From assembly GCA_944363035.1 (NCBI GenBank), contig CALVTS010000002.1, forward strand, positions 1 to 64,000: a stretch of 64,000 bases of DNA. Direction: 5' to 3'. This DNA comes from an uncultured Clostridia bacterium (GTDB lineage: Bacteria; Bacillota; Clostridia; Christensenellales; CAG-917). The translations under genes were made by a program, and so were the position numbers. Below, piece after piece: positions 36,605-44,249 of this stretch (within the stretch, counting starts at the first letter, position 1; every line of letters begins with the position of its first letter). A model generated the notes under the pieces. That model had not been told where the DNA came from. It did no database searches and saw nothing but the letters and a program-made list of their open reading frames with translations.

Positions 36605-39112
36605 TTATTCTTTTTCTTTTTTGCGAGCTTGCCATATGACGACGAATATGACGGCACCCGTCACGGCGACTGCGACCGCCAGCACGATGGAAACGATCTG
36701 CACGGTGGTGAGCCCTTCGAGCTCGAGTTCGGATTTGAGGATGTAGCCCAAAGTCTCGCCGTCTGCGGCGACCAGCCAGAAATCTCCCTCCTCGCCGATC
36801 ACCTCCATACGGGTGCCGTCCACGACTTCGGTCGCGACTGCGGACTCGATGTCGGGGAGGATGTATATCCCGACCAGTCCGCCCGGACGATCCGCAGAAG
36901 CTCTGCCATAAGTACGGTCGGGTCCATCGGGGTCGGTGGGCTCGTCCGGATCGACGGGCTCATCGGGATCGACGGGTTCATCGGGCTCTACATAGGGGAG
37001 AAGGTCGTCTGCGACAGCGAAATATGGAATGCCGTCAACGTCCAGTCTCACCCATTTTCCGCCGTCCAGCATCGCGGCGTCGTCGGTGGCTGAGAACACC
37101 ATATCCTCCGAAAACGCGGAGTTTTCCTCCGCTGCGGGGTGGAGGAGGAGGGGAGCGCCTGCAGGCAGGGTATAGCGCGCGTCCAGAGGAGAGGGCGCGA
37201 CTTCGGCAAGCAGGGAGTCCGCGATGTAGGCAAGTCTGCCGTTGAAGTAGACGTAGGTATAACCCTCCCAAGAGGACGCTCCGTCGTAGCGGAGCACCAC
37301 CGTGCCTGCTTTGACGGGCACCATGGTGTCAAAGCGCGAGGGCTCGTCAAAGGCGTCCGTATCTGCTGTCACGGTGGCGAAAGTCATGCTTTCAGCGCTG
37401 CCCGTATCGGGAGCGACGGGAGGGACGTATTCCTCTTCGGTGACCGCGCCGACGTCCGCTTTGCCGACAAAACAGGTGGAGGAGGTGAAATACGCCTCTC
37501 CGCCGTAGAGCACGAATGCGGTCGGGTGCGCCTGCGCGACGGGGTGAGAGAGGGTGAACTCTCGGCTCACAGAGAGGGAATCGGGGGAGGAATTGTCGAG
37601 CACGACTATCTTTCCCTCATCTTCAAAAGAGACAAAGAGATCGCCCGCAAAGTCTGCGGCGATATCCGTCCCGCCGAGGAGCTCTGCGGTGCGGAAATCC
37701 AAAAGTTCCGCGATCCCGCCGTCTGCCGCAGAAAGAGTGTGCACGCCTCTTTCCGAGAGTATGTAGATGACATCGTTCTGCGCGGCGGAGACTGCCACCC
37801 CGTCTGACACTTCGTATGCCTTTTTCGGGATGCCGACGGAGGGGGAGAATGTGTAGAGAGAAGAATCCGTGAGCAATATCACGCCGTCTTCCGTGAGAGC
37901 GATGTCCAGGATGTTTTCCCCGCTCACGGCGCACATCTTGCGCGCAAAGAGCACGTCCTCGGAGAGAGTCAGGGCGTACAGCGTGTGTTCGCTCGCGGCA
38001 TATACGGCGCTCACACCGTCAGAGGCGAGCGCGGTCGGAGCGCCGTCAAGGGTAATAGTGAGGGGAGAGCCCTCTTTCGCAAACATCAGTACACGGGCGG
38101 TTTCGGCGTCGGCGACGAACATACCGTCCTCGGATATGGCGATGTCGGCGGGCGAGGAGAGGGATGTGTCCGAACTCCCGCGCATGGCGAGAGTCTCGGT
38201 GTGCACCGCTTCGCCGTTTTCGACATCCAGAGTGTAGACCTCGACTCCCTCGTCCTCGGTGACGTAAAGTGTGTTGCCCGTCGCCGCAAAGCGGGTGTCG
38301 GCGGAATAGAGTATGCCGGTGTCGAGGATGACCTCGGTGGCGTCCTCCGCGCTCAGGACGAGTATGTTCTCATCCCTGCGGGCGGCGACGAGACCGCAGT
38401 CGGAGTATGCGACGGAGGCGGGGATATATCCCGTGTCCGACTCCATATCAGTTATCCGTTCATCCTCCGCGGAGTAGATGAAATATTCGCTGTTGGTATA
38501 GTTCTGCGCAAAGAAGTAGAGCACTCTTTCGTTGGCGGCGAAGATATACTTGCCCGCAACATATCTGTCCTCTATGAGCTTGCCGAGAGTGAGCCCCGCG
38601 TCCGTGAGGAGGTTGGGATACACCGCGACGGCGGAGTCCGATTTTGCGTAAAAGTTGTGTTCGTCCGCGACGATATACGAGATGTCGGCGGGGACGTCGA
38701 GCGCGACCGCGACAAGGGAGGGAGCCTCGGCGGCGAGGTCGGCGGCGTAGTATTCCGTGGATGTGGTCGTGCGAAGGGAGAGGAGAAGAGTGTCACGCGA
38801 AAGCCATAGCCCCGTGACTTCCTCGCCCGCAGAGAGCAGGAAGCTCGAGGAATAGTCCCTTTCGGGAGAGGTGACGTATACAGCGTGGGAGGGAGAGTCG
38901 TAGACCGCGATATAGGAGGAGTTCGCCGCTATGTGCGAAGCCCCCGACACTGGGAAATAGCCTTCCTCCGGCTGAACTATCTCAAAATCGAGGAGCTCGG
39001 GCACGTTTTCCGCCGCCGCCGTCTCCGGCGGGTATGCCGCAAAAAGCAGTATGACGGCGAGAAGCAGGCATACAGGCAGAAATATAACGGCAAATTTCGA
39101 CAGAGTCCTCAT
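36605..39112 (-). CDS. Membrane-anchored extracellular propeller-like protein with SH3-like repeats
   Basis: An 835-residue surface protein of unknown role. It has a signal peptide (residues 1-34, cut near TAAAEN), then about 520 residues of repeated beta strands with Asp-Gly turns (SEDGMFVADAETARVLMF and similar) that look like a beta-propeller. Two SH3-like segments follow (KAGTVVLRYDGASSWEGY near 600 and DGTRMEVIGEEGDFWLV near 770), split by an Asp-Pro-Glu-rich linker of repeated EPVDPD units. A C-terminal transmembrane helix (TTVQIVSIVLAVAVAVTGAV) ends in KKEKE. The start codon lies 6 nt after TATAAT with no ribosome site, so the mRNA should be leaderless. Confidence 0.8.
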   Translation of the reverse strand: MRTLSKFAVIFLPVCLLLAVILLFAAYPPETAAAENVPELLDFEIVQPEEGYFPVSGASHIAANSSYIAVYDSPSHAVYVTSPERDYSSSFLLSAGEEVTGLWLSRDTLLLSLRTTTSTEYYAADLAAEAPSLVAVALDVPADISYIVADEHNFYAKSDSAVAVYPNLLTDAGLTLGKLIEDRYVAGKYIFAANERVLYFFAQNYTNSEYFIYSAEDERITDMESDTGYIPASVAYSDCGLVAARRDENILVLSAEDATEVILDTGILYSADTRFAATGNTLYVTEDEGVEVYTLDVENGEAVHTETLAMRGSSDTSLSSPADIAISEDGMFVADAETARVLMFAKEGSPLTITLDGAPTALASDGVSAVYAASEHTLYALTLSEDVLFARKMCAVSGENILDIALTEDGVILLTDSSLYTFSPSVGIPKKAYEVSDGVAVSAAQNDVIYILSERGVHTLSAADGGIAELLDFRTAELLGGTDIAADFAGDLFVSFEDEGKIVVLDNSSPDSLSVSREFTLSHPVAQAHPTAFVLYGGEAYFTSSTCFVGKADVGAVTEEEYVPPVAPDTGSAESMTFATVTADTDAFDEPSRFDTMVPVKAGTVVLRYDGASSWEGYTYVYFNGRLAYIADSLLAEVAPSPLDARYTLPAGAPLLLHPAAEENSAFSEDMVFSATDDAAMLDGGKWVRLDVDGIPYFAVADDLLPYVEPDEPVDPDEPVDPDEPTDPDGPDRTYGRASADRPGGLVGIYILPDIESAVATEVVDGTRMEVIGEEGDFWLVAADGETLGYILKSELELEGLTTVQIVSIVLAVAVAVTGAVIFVVIWQARKKEKE

Positions 39113-39118
39113 ACCGTA

Positions 39119-39147
39119 ATTATATCCAAAAGGAAAAGTTACGTCAA
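39119..39147 (-). promoter_or_regulatory. Promoter of the propeller-like gene, start-codon proximal
   Basis: On the minus strand TTGACG, a 17-nt spacer, and a perfect TATAAT, then TACGGT and the ATG. Confidence 0.8.
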
Positions 39148-39162
39148 CACTAATACTTATTG

Positions 39163-39191
39163 TTGAAATATAAAGTAAATCATGTTAAAAT
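39163..39191 (+). promoter_or_regulatory. Promoter of the alpha-CTD/WG and subtilase genes
   Basis: TTGAAA, a 17-nt spacer, and TAAAAT preceded by TGT. It is back to back with the promoter at 39119-39147. Confidence 0.7.
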
Positions 39192-39208
39192 CTTAATCGG
39201 GTAAAAAC

Positions 39209-40093
39209 ATGGCAAACAAAAAGTTTCACTATCAGGACAAAAAAACGGACGGCGCGCCCCGTCCCGGCGGGCGCAGAGGACAGAACCGTCCCTCAGGCAA
39301 ACAGAGCGGGAAAAATCCCGCGGCAAGACGCTCGGAGATTTTGGAGACCGTCTCGGTCAGATATTCGCAGGAAAAACTTTCCCTCCCCCTTTCCGCGCTC
39401 GGCGTGAGCGAGGAACTAGTTGGTTTGCTTTCCCTCAACGGCATCAGTTCGGCAGGGGATCTGGTCAGCCGCACCGAACGCGAGATGTTCAAGGTGCAGG
39501 GCTTCAACAAAAAGATGCTCCTGGCGTTGAAGCGAGGGCTGGAAAAGGAGGGCATGGCGTTTTTCGAGGAGGCGGCGGCGTCAGACGCACCGCGTGCCGA
39601 GAAAACCCGTCAAAAGGAGAAGCCGTCCTCTTCCCGCGATAGGGAGCAAAAGGAAAGAAAGCCGCTTAAAGAGAGGGATGAGAAGCCCAAAAAGCTCACC
39701 GAGCCCCTGCCTTTCCCCGAATGGAGAAAGATACAAAAGAACGGAAAATGGGGTTTTTATGACGGTTTCAAGACCGTCATCCCCGCGATGTACGACGAAG
39801 TGTTCTTTTTCAAGGACGGTCTCGCCGCCGTGGAGCTTGACGAAAAGTGCGGGTATATCGACCCAGAAAACACGGTGGTGATCCCTCTTGAATACGAGAC
39901 GGCGATGAGCTTTTCCGAAGGATATGCCTGCGTCGTCAAGGGTGGCAAATGCGGCTATATCGACAAGAACAACGAAGTCGTCGTCCCATTTATATATGAC
40001 GCGGCGACCCCGTTCGAAGGCGGAGAATCCAAAGTCAAAAAGGACGGGCGTTGGGGCACTTTGACTCCCGACGGCAACGTGAAGTGGATATGA
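39209..40093 (+). CDS. Fusion of RNA polymerase alpha-CTD-like domain and WG repeats
   Basis: A 294-residue protein with an unusual domain order. Residues 1-50 are basic and disordered-looking. Residues of about 58-115 match the helix-hairpin-helix fold of the RNA polymerase alpha C-terminal domain (LSLNGISSAGDLVSRTE, FNKKMLLALKRGLEKEGM). A charged Lys/Glu linker follows (120-165). The end is WG beta repeats (WRKIQKNGKWGFYD, KCGYIDPEN, KCGYIDKNN, DGRWGTL). No signal peptide is seen, so it should be cytoplasmic. The stop overlaps the subtilase start in ATGA. Function is unknown; DNA or protein binding through the HhH fold is a guess. Confidence 0.8.
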   Translation: MANKKFHYQDKKTDGAPRPGGRRGQNRPSGKQSGKNPAARRSEILETVSVRYSQEKLSLPLSALGVSEELVGLLSLNGISSAGDLVSRTEREMFKVQGFNKKMLLALKRGLEKEGMAFFEEAAASDAPRAEKTRQKEKPSSSRDREQKERKPLKERDEKPKKLTEPLPFPEWRKIQKNGKWGFYDGFKTVIPAMYDEVFFFKDGLAAVELDEKCGYIDPENTVVIPLEYETAMSFSEGYACVVKGGKCGYIDKNNEVVVPFIYDAATPFEGGESKVKKDGRWGTLTPDGNVKWI

Positions 40094-41949
40094 CGCGTTT
40101 CGGACCCGCATCAAAAAGACTTCTTTTCGTGCTTGCGCTTTTACTTTGCGCGGCACTTCTTTTTTGCTCCTTTTCTTGCGTGCCCGCTCCCTTTGCGGAC
40201 GCCGAGAGCGCGGCGCTTTCGGACGCCTATCTCGACATCGCGGGAGAGGACGGCGACTGGTATTTCTCCGAAGAGTATCTTGATATCGCGCGCGCCTGCG
40301 AACTGGTTTCGGCCATGCGCGAGACGTATGATCTTTCTGAGTTCGAAGAGGACCCGTTGGTCATCGCGGTGATAGATACCGGCGTCAACATTGACTGCGA
40401 ACTCTTCGAGGAAGAGGATGTGTTTTTGCGGGACGCGGTGGGGCGCGTGGTATGGAAGGATACCGTGCTCGGCTCTTCCTCACCCTCCGACGGCGCGAGC
40501 GTGGACAGACACGGCACGCACGTCACCGGGATCGTGGCTCTCCTCATCAGAGCGCTCGGGCTCTCGGACGTCGTCAAGATCCTCCCCGTAAAAGCGGGCA
40601 AGACAGAGACGAAATGGGTCGGCGGCAAGCTGAAAAAGGTCAATACCTTCAACTATCGGGACGTCTCGGAAGCCATAGACTTTGCTCTCGACAACGGTGC
40701 GGATGTCGTGAATCTGTCTTTGGGGTCGGACAGCGGGGAACAATGGCAGGGCTTGGTGTCCGAGGCGGACAGCGACCGCGCGGTGTTTGTCGCCGCCGCA
40801 GGCAACTATCACAACGCTTCGTCCTTCGAGCCCTTTTATCCGGCGGCTTCCGAAAACGTCATAGGAGTGATGAACTATATGGCGGGAGAGGAGGGCGCAG
40901 AGCTCTACGAGTATCAAGACGACGACGGGAAAACGCAGGGCAGCAATTACGGTCCGTTGTACGATGTGTGCGCGCCCGGGGCGGAGATACTTTCGGCTGA
41001 CGGCGACACGGGCGGATACAAGACGTTGAGCGGCACCAGCATGGCGGCGCCCGTCATGTCCGTCGCGGTCGCGCTCACCATGCTCAACTGCCGTCTTTCC
41101 GACTTTTACGCCTCATACGAAGAGCTGAAAGATATCGCGCTCATGACCTCGCGGGAGGCTCTTTCGTACAATTCGACGGAGTATGCGCTGACCGATCTCG
41201 CGGGCGCGCTCTCGGCAAAATTTGAAAGAGACGCCAAGGGCAACGTATTCCTTTCCGCCGCGCGCGATCCCGAGATATCCGTTTCTCCCGAGAGGGTGAC
41301 GGCGGGTGAGAGCGCGGAGCTGACATTCTCTGCGGATTGCGGCTATCTCGACACGGGGGCGAGGTTCAAGTGGACCTACGCTCTCGGCGGCAGGAATTTC
41401 ACCGTCGAAGGGGAACGTGTTTCCGTCACGGTGACTCCCTCCGAGGCGGAGGACATCACGGTTTCTTTCGAAGCATACACCCCGGACGGGCGCCTTGTTA
41501 TCACCAAAGAATCCTTTGTAGTCGAGACGGGATATCTTGTGCCCACCCCGGAAAACTCCTCCGTCACCATGTCTCTGCGCCCCGCCGAGGACGGCGCGGT
41601 GCATCTGAAAGAGGGGGAGACCTTGGTGCTCGGAGTGGACTCCTTGCAATTTGCATCCCCGGACACCGAAGTGGAGTGGCTGGTCAACGGCGAGAGCGCG
41701 GGCACGGAGCATACCTTCGCATTCTCCCCGACCGCGAACGGCAGCTATTTCATCGAAGTCCTTGTGGACGGAGTCGCGATAGGGGAGGGCGTGACAGTAG
41801 TGGGCGAGGGCTTCCCCGAGGAAGAGGATGATCGTACGATGCTCATAGCCTGTCTCTCTGCGGTCGGCGGAGCCATACTTATCGGCGGGATAGCGGCGAT
41901 ATTCATCATCCGCAGAAGAAGAGCGAGAAGGGCAGAGGACATGGATTGA
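40090..41949 (+). CDS. Membrane-anchored subtilisin-like serine protease (S8)
   Basis: A 619-residue secreted peptidase. After a signal peptide (residues 5-30) and a short pro-like segment, the S8 domain shows the full triad: Asp in VIAVIDTGVN, His in DRHGTHVTGI and Ser in LSGTSMAAPV. The C-terminal part is beta-rich with Ig-like modules, then a transmembrane helix (LIACLSAVGGAILIGGIAAI) and an Arg-rich tail, so the protease should stay on the outer face of the membrane. The start at 40090 overlaps the preceding stop. It pairs with a cytoplasmic alpha-CTD/WG protein in one operon, an association I do not recognise. Confidence 0.9.
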   Translation: MTRFGPASKRLLFVLALLLCAALLFCSFSCVPAPFADAESAALSDAYLDIAGEDGDWYFSEEYLDIARACELVSAMRETYDLSEFEEDPLVIAVIDTGVNIDCELFEEEDVFLRDAVGRVVWKDTVLGSSSPSDGASVDRHGTHVTGIVALLIRALGLSDVVKILPVKAGKTETKWVGGKLKKVNTFNYRDVSEAIDFALDNGADVVNLSLGSDSGEQWQGLVSEADSDRAVFVAAAGNYHNASSFEPFYPAASENVIGVMNYMAGEEGAELYEYQDDDGKTQGSNYGPLYDVCAPGAEILSADGDTGGYKTLSGTSMAAPVMSVAVALTMLNCRLSDFYASYEELKDIALMTSREALSYNSTEYALTDLAGALSAKFERDAKGNVFLSAARDPEISVSPERVTAGESAELTFSADCGYLDTGARFKWTYALGGRNFTVEGERVSVTVTPSEAEDITVSFEAYTPDGRLVITKESFVVETGYLVPTPENSSVTMSLRPAEDGAVHLKEGETLVLGVDSLQFASPDTEVEWLVNGESAGTEHTFAFSPTANGSYFIEVLVDGVAIGEGVTVVGEGFPEEEDDRTMLIACLSAVGGAILIGGIAAIFIIRRRRARRAEDMD

Positions 41950-42020
41950 CGGCGAGACATCTCGCCGCGTTTTGTCGGGTCCTCCCGTCAAGGCGTTTGA
42001 AAACAGGAAAAGGGTACGAA

Positions 42021-42053
42021 AAAAGACCGTCCGAAAGGGCGGTCTCGATTTTT
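42021..42053. terminator. Bidirectional terminator
   Basis: AGACCGTCC, loop GAAA, GGGCGGTCT, with AAAA on the left and a T-rich tract on the right. It lies between the convergent subtilase and rpsT genes. Confidence 0.88.
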
Positions 42054-42064
42054 CTCGGAAAATA

Positions 42065-42334
42065 TTACGCGTTTTTCAGTTTGTCGAGAGCGCGGCAGAC
42101 CGTTGCCTTTTTGCGGGCGGCGGTGTTGGCGTGATACACTCCGTCGGAGGCGGCTCTGTCAATGACGGAGACGGTCTCGGGCAGGAGCTGTTCGGCAAGA
42201 GCGACATCGCCGGCTTCGATCGCGGCGTTATACTTTTTGATCGCGTTCTTCACGCGGGATTTTTTTGCGACGTTTTCCGCATTCCTCTTTTTGGAAATCA
42301 GGACTCTCTTCTTTGCGGATTTGATGTTGGGCAT
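42065..42334 (-). CDS. rpsT: 30S ribosomal protein S20
   Basis: An 89-residue basic ribosomal protein that binds 16S rRNA early in 30S assembly. It has the S20 start MPNIKSAKKRVLISKKR, the middle NAIKKYNAAI and a C-terminal ANTAARKKATVCRAL. A GAGGAG ribosome site lies before the ATG. Its position next to gpr is the arrangement known from many Firmicutes. Confidence 0.96.
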   Translation of the reverse strand: MPNIKSAKKRVLISKKRNAENVAKKSRVKNAIKKYNAAIEAGDVALAEQLLPETVSVIDRAASDGVYHANTAARKKATVCRALDKLKNA

Positions 42335-42375
42335 TACTTTCTCCTCTTTGGGGTATATCTTTTAATTGCTAAGCT

Positions 42376-42404
42376 ATATTAGCACATACTTTTCATTGAC
42401 GCAA
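42376..42404 (-). promoter_or_regulatory. Promoter of rpsT
   Basis: On the minus strand TTGCGT, a 17-nt spacer, and TAATAT preceded by TGC. Confidence 0.7.
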
Positions 42405-42410
42405 CTATTT

Positions 42411-42439
42411 GAGTGGTTTTTTTTAAAACGCTCATAATA
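42411..42439 (+). promoter_or_regulatory. Candidate forespore (sigma-G type) promoter of gpr
   Basis: CATAATA (42433-42439) fits the sigma-G -10 pattern CATnnTA, and GAGTG 17 nt upstream matches four of five positions of the G-H-A-T-R type -35. The start codon follows after only 5 nt, AACGC. The match is by consensus only. Confidence 0.45.
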
Positions 42440-42444
42440 AACGC

Positions 42445-43338
42445 ATGGACTCATCCGATCTCGTGACCGATATGGCTCTTGACGTCCTCGAAAGGCGGGG
42501 AGAAGGGGACAGGGCACAAGTGAAAGAGCTCTCGTACGGCATAGTGCGCAAGTTTCTGCGCCTCCGCTCCCCGGAGGACGAAAAAAGGACGGGACGCCCG
42601 AAAGGGATATATCTCACCTACGACTGTTCCCCGTCTGTCTTTGCCTCCGAAAGGGGAGTGCGCGCTCTCAAACATTATCTCTCCTCCGCGCTCGTCGAGC
42701 TTGCGGGGGTGATGGGAAGACGCTCCAAAGTGCTGGCGGTGGGGCTGGGCAACGACGAAGTCACGGCGGATTCGCTGGGGAGCGCGGTGACGGATATGCT
42801 GGAAATTTCTCCCGCGTCGGGTGGGGACGGAGGAGGAGAAAGGGGAGGACTGTGCGCCTTTGAAACGGGAGTCGAAGGGAGGACGGGGATAAGGAGCGCG
42901 GACGCCGTGGCGGGGATTTGCGCGAAACTCCGTCCCGCCTGCGTCCTCACGGTGGATTCTCTGGTGACCTCCACCGTATCTCGGCTCGGCGCGTCCTTTC
43001 AGCTCACCACGGCGGGGATAGCCCCGGGGAGCGGAGTGGGCAGGGACCGCGAGAGGATAGACCGCGAGACTCTCGGCGTGCCCGTGGTCTCGATAGGCGT
43101 GCCGACCGTGCTTTCAATGCGCACGGTGCTAAGCGATTTCATCTCGGCGTATTCCGAGACGACGGGGTGCGAGAGGGACGAATTCAGGCTTCGCTCCACC
43201 ATGTCGGAGATGAGGTTGTCCTCCCTTATCGTCGCGCCCAAAGAGGTGAAATTGCACGTTCTCAACGCCGCGGAGATCATCTCGGGCGCGATCAACGCCG
43301 CATTCGGCGCTGATTGCAATAAAAGGCGTTTAGGTTAA
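42445..43338 (+). CDS. gpr: GPR endopeptidase (germination protease)
   Basis: Degrades small acid-soluble spore proteins at germination; made as a zymogen in the forespore. The 297-residue protein shows SSDLVTDMA, aligning with the R-T-D-L-A start of known GPRs, then VGLGNDEVTADSLGS and TVDSLVTSTV, which contain the two aspartates of the A25 family, and TTAGIAPGSGVG and SIGVPTVLSM. It is shorter than Bacillus GPR (about 370), mostly by a missing C-terminal insert, and almost no propeptide precedes the SDL motif. No Shine-Dalgarno sequence lies before the ATG. This is the clearest evidence that the organism sporulates. Confidence 0.92.
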   Translation: MDSSDLVTDMALDVLERRGEGDRAQVKELSYGIVRKFLRLRSPEDEKRTGRPKGIYLTYDCSPSVFASERGVRALKHYLSSALVELAGVMGRRSKVLAVGLGNDEVTADSLGSAVTDMLEISPASGGDGGGERGGLCAFETGVEGRTGIRSADAVAGICAKLRPACVLTVDSLVTSTVSRLGASFQLTTAGIAPGSGVGRDRERIDRETLGVPVVSIGVPTVLSMRTVLSDFISAYSETTGCERDEFRLRSTMSEMRLSSLIVAPKEVKLHVLNAAEIISGAINAAFGADCNKRRLG

Positions 43339-43350
43339 TATTATTGCGCT

Positions 43351-44118
43351 TCAAGTCTCTGTTTTGACAAATCGCGGAACATAGGTGCGGTGCAGCCAGG
43401 TCAGTATCGCGGCATATTTCGCGCTCTCGCCGCCTCCCGTGAACATGAGTTTTGTCGGGGGCAGCGAGGCGCTGTCGGAGTAAACGCGCGGAGGTTTTTC
43501 GGGGGAGAGGGCGAGACGTACTTTTTCGGTGAGGGCGTCGTTGCCGTCAAAGTAGCGGGCGTCTCCCAAAACGGCTCTTATCTCCTTTTCGGCATAGACG
43601 TAATGGGAGCATCCGAGGAGCACGGTGCGCGCCCGACCGACAAAGGGAGAGAGTTTCTCTTTCAGATATCCCGAGAGCTCGGCAAGGTCGGGAGCCCTGC
43701 GGGATTTGAAACTCAACGACATCTGTATCTCGGTGAGCACCGCAAGTTCGGGCGTGTCGGCGCAGAGCACTCCCTTTTCTCTCGCTTCCAGCCCCGCCAC
43801 GGTGCGCGGAGTCGCGAGGAGGAGGGTGTTTTCGGGGGAGTCCGTCGTAAGGTCGGGACAGAGAGCGAAGACTCCCTCGGGACGCACCGTCACCGAGGCG
43901 GTGTTGCATCCGAACACCACCACGTCCGAGAGAGCTCTCAGAGTTTTTAATGCCTTTGCGGCGGCGTCGAATATCTCTTCGCGGCTCTTGCTGCCGAAGG
44001 GCATACGCGCGGTGTCCGCCAGATACAAGAAGGAACGATCGGGCAGTTTTGCCTGCAACAGAGCGAGGGTGGTGAGCCCTCCTATACCGCTGTCGTACAC
44101 TCCGATCCGCTCTGCCAT
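43351..44118 (-). CDS. murI: Glutamate racemase
   Basis: Supplies D-glutamate for peptidoglycan. The 255-residue protein shows IGVYDSGIGGLTT, YLADTARMPFGSKS, the first catalytic Cys in FGCNTAS and the second in LGCSHYVY. Both cysteines are present. No ribosome site precedes the ATG; TAAAAT lies 7 nt upstream on the minus strand, but its -35 partner is poor. It is convergent with gpr, 12 nt apart. Confidence 0.93.
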   Translation of the reverse strand: MAERIGVYDSGIGGLTTLALLQAKLPDRSFLYLADTARMPFGSKSREEIFDAAAKALKTLRALSDVVVFGCNTASVTVRPEGVFALCPDLTTDSPENTLLLATPRTVAGLEAREKGVLCADTPELAVLTEIQMSLSFKSRRAPDLAELSGYLKEKLSPFVGRARTVLLGCSHYVYAEKEIRAVLGDARYFDGNDALTEKVRLALSPEKPPRVYSDSASLPPTKLMFTGGGESAKYAAILTWLHRTYVPRFVKTET

Positions 44119-44161
44119 ACTGCAAATTTTATTCCCGACGAGCGCAGGTTATGCTCCCGCG

Positions 44162-44189
44162 AGCTTTCTTGTCGAGAAAGCTATTTTTT
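44162..44189 (+). terminator. Terminator-like hairpin between murI and the EF-G paralogue
   Basis: AGCTTTCT, loop TGTCG, AGAAAGCT, then A and six T residues. It sits in a divergent intergenic region, upstream of the EF-G-like promoter, with no + strand gene before it. Confidence 0.7.
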
Positions 44190-44191
44190 GC

Positions 44192-44220
44192 TTGATTAAA
44201 AGTTCGGTTTATAGTATTAT
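44192..44220 (+). promoter_or_regulatory. Promoter of the EF-G-like gene
   Basis: TTGATT (44192-44197), a 17-nt spacer, and TATTAT (44215-44220). Confidence 0.75.
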
Positions 44221-44249
44221 TGATAGGAAAAATCCATTAGAGGTATTCC

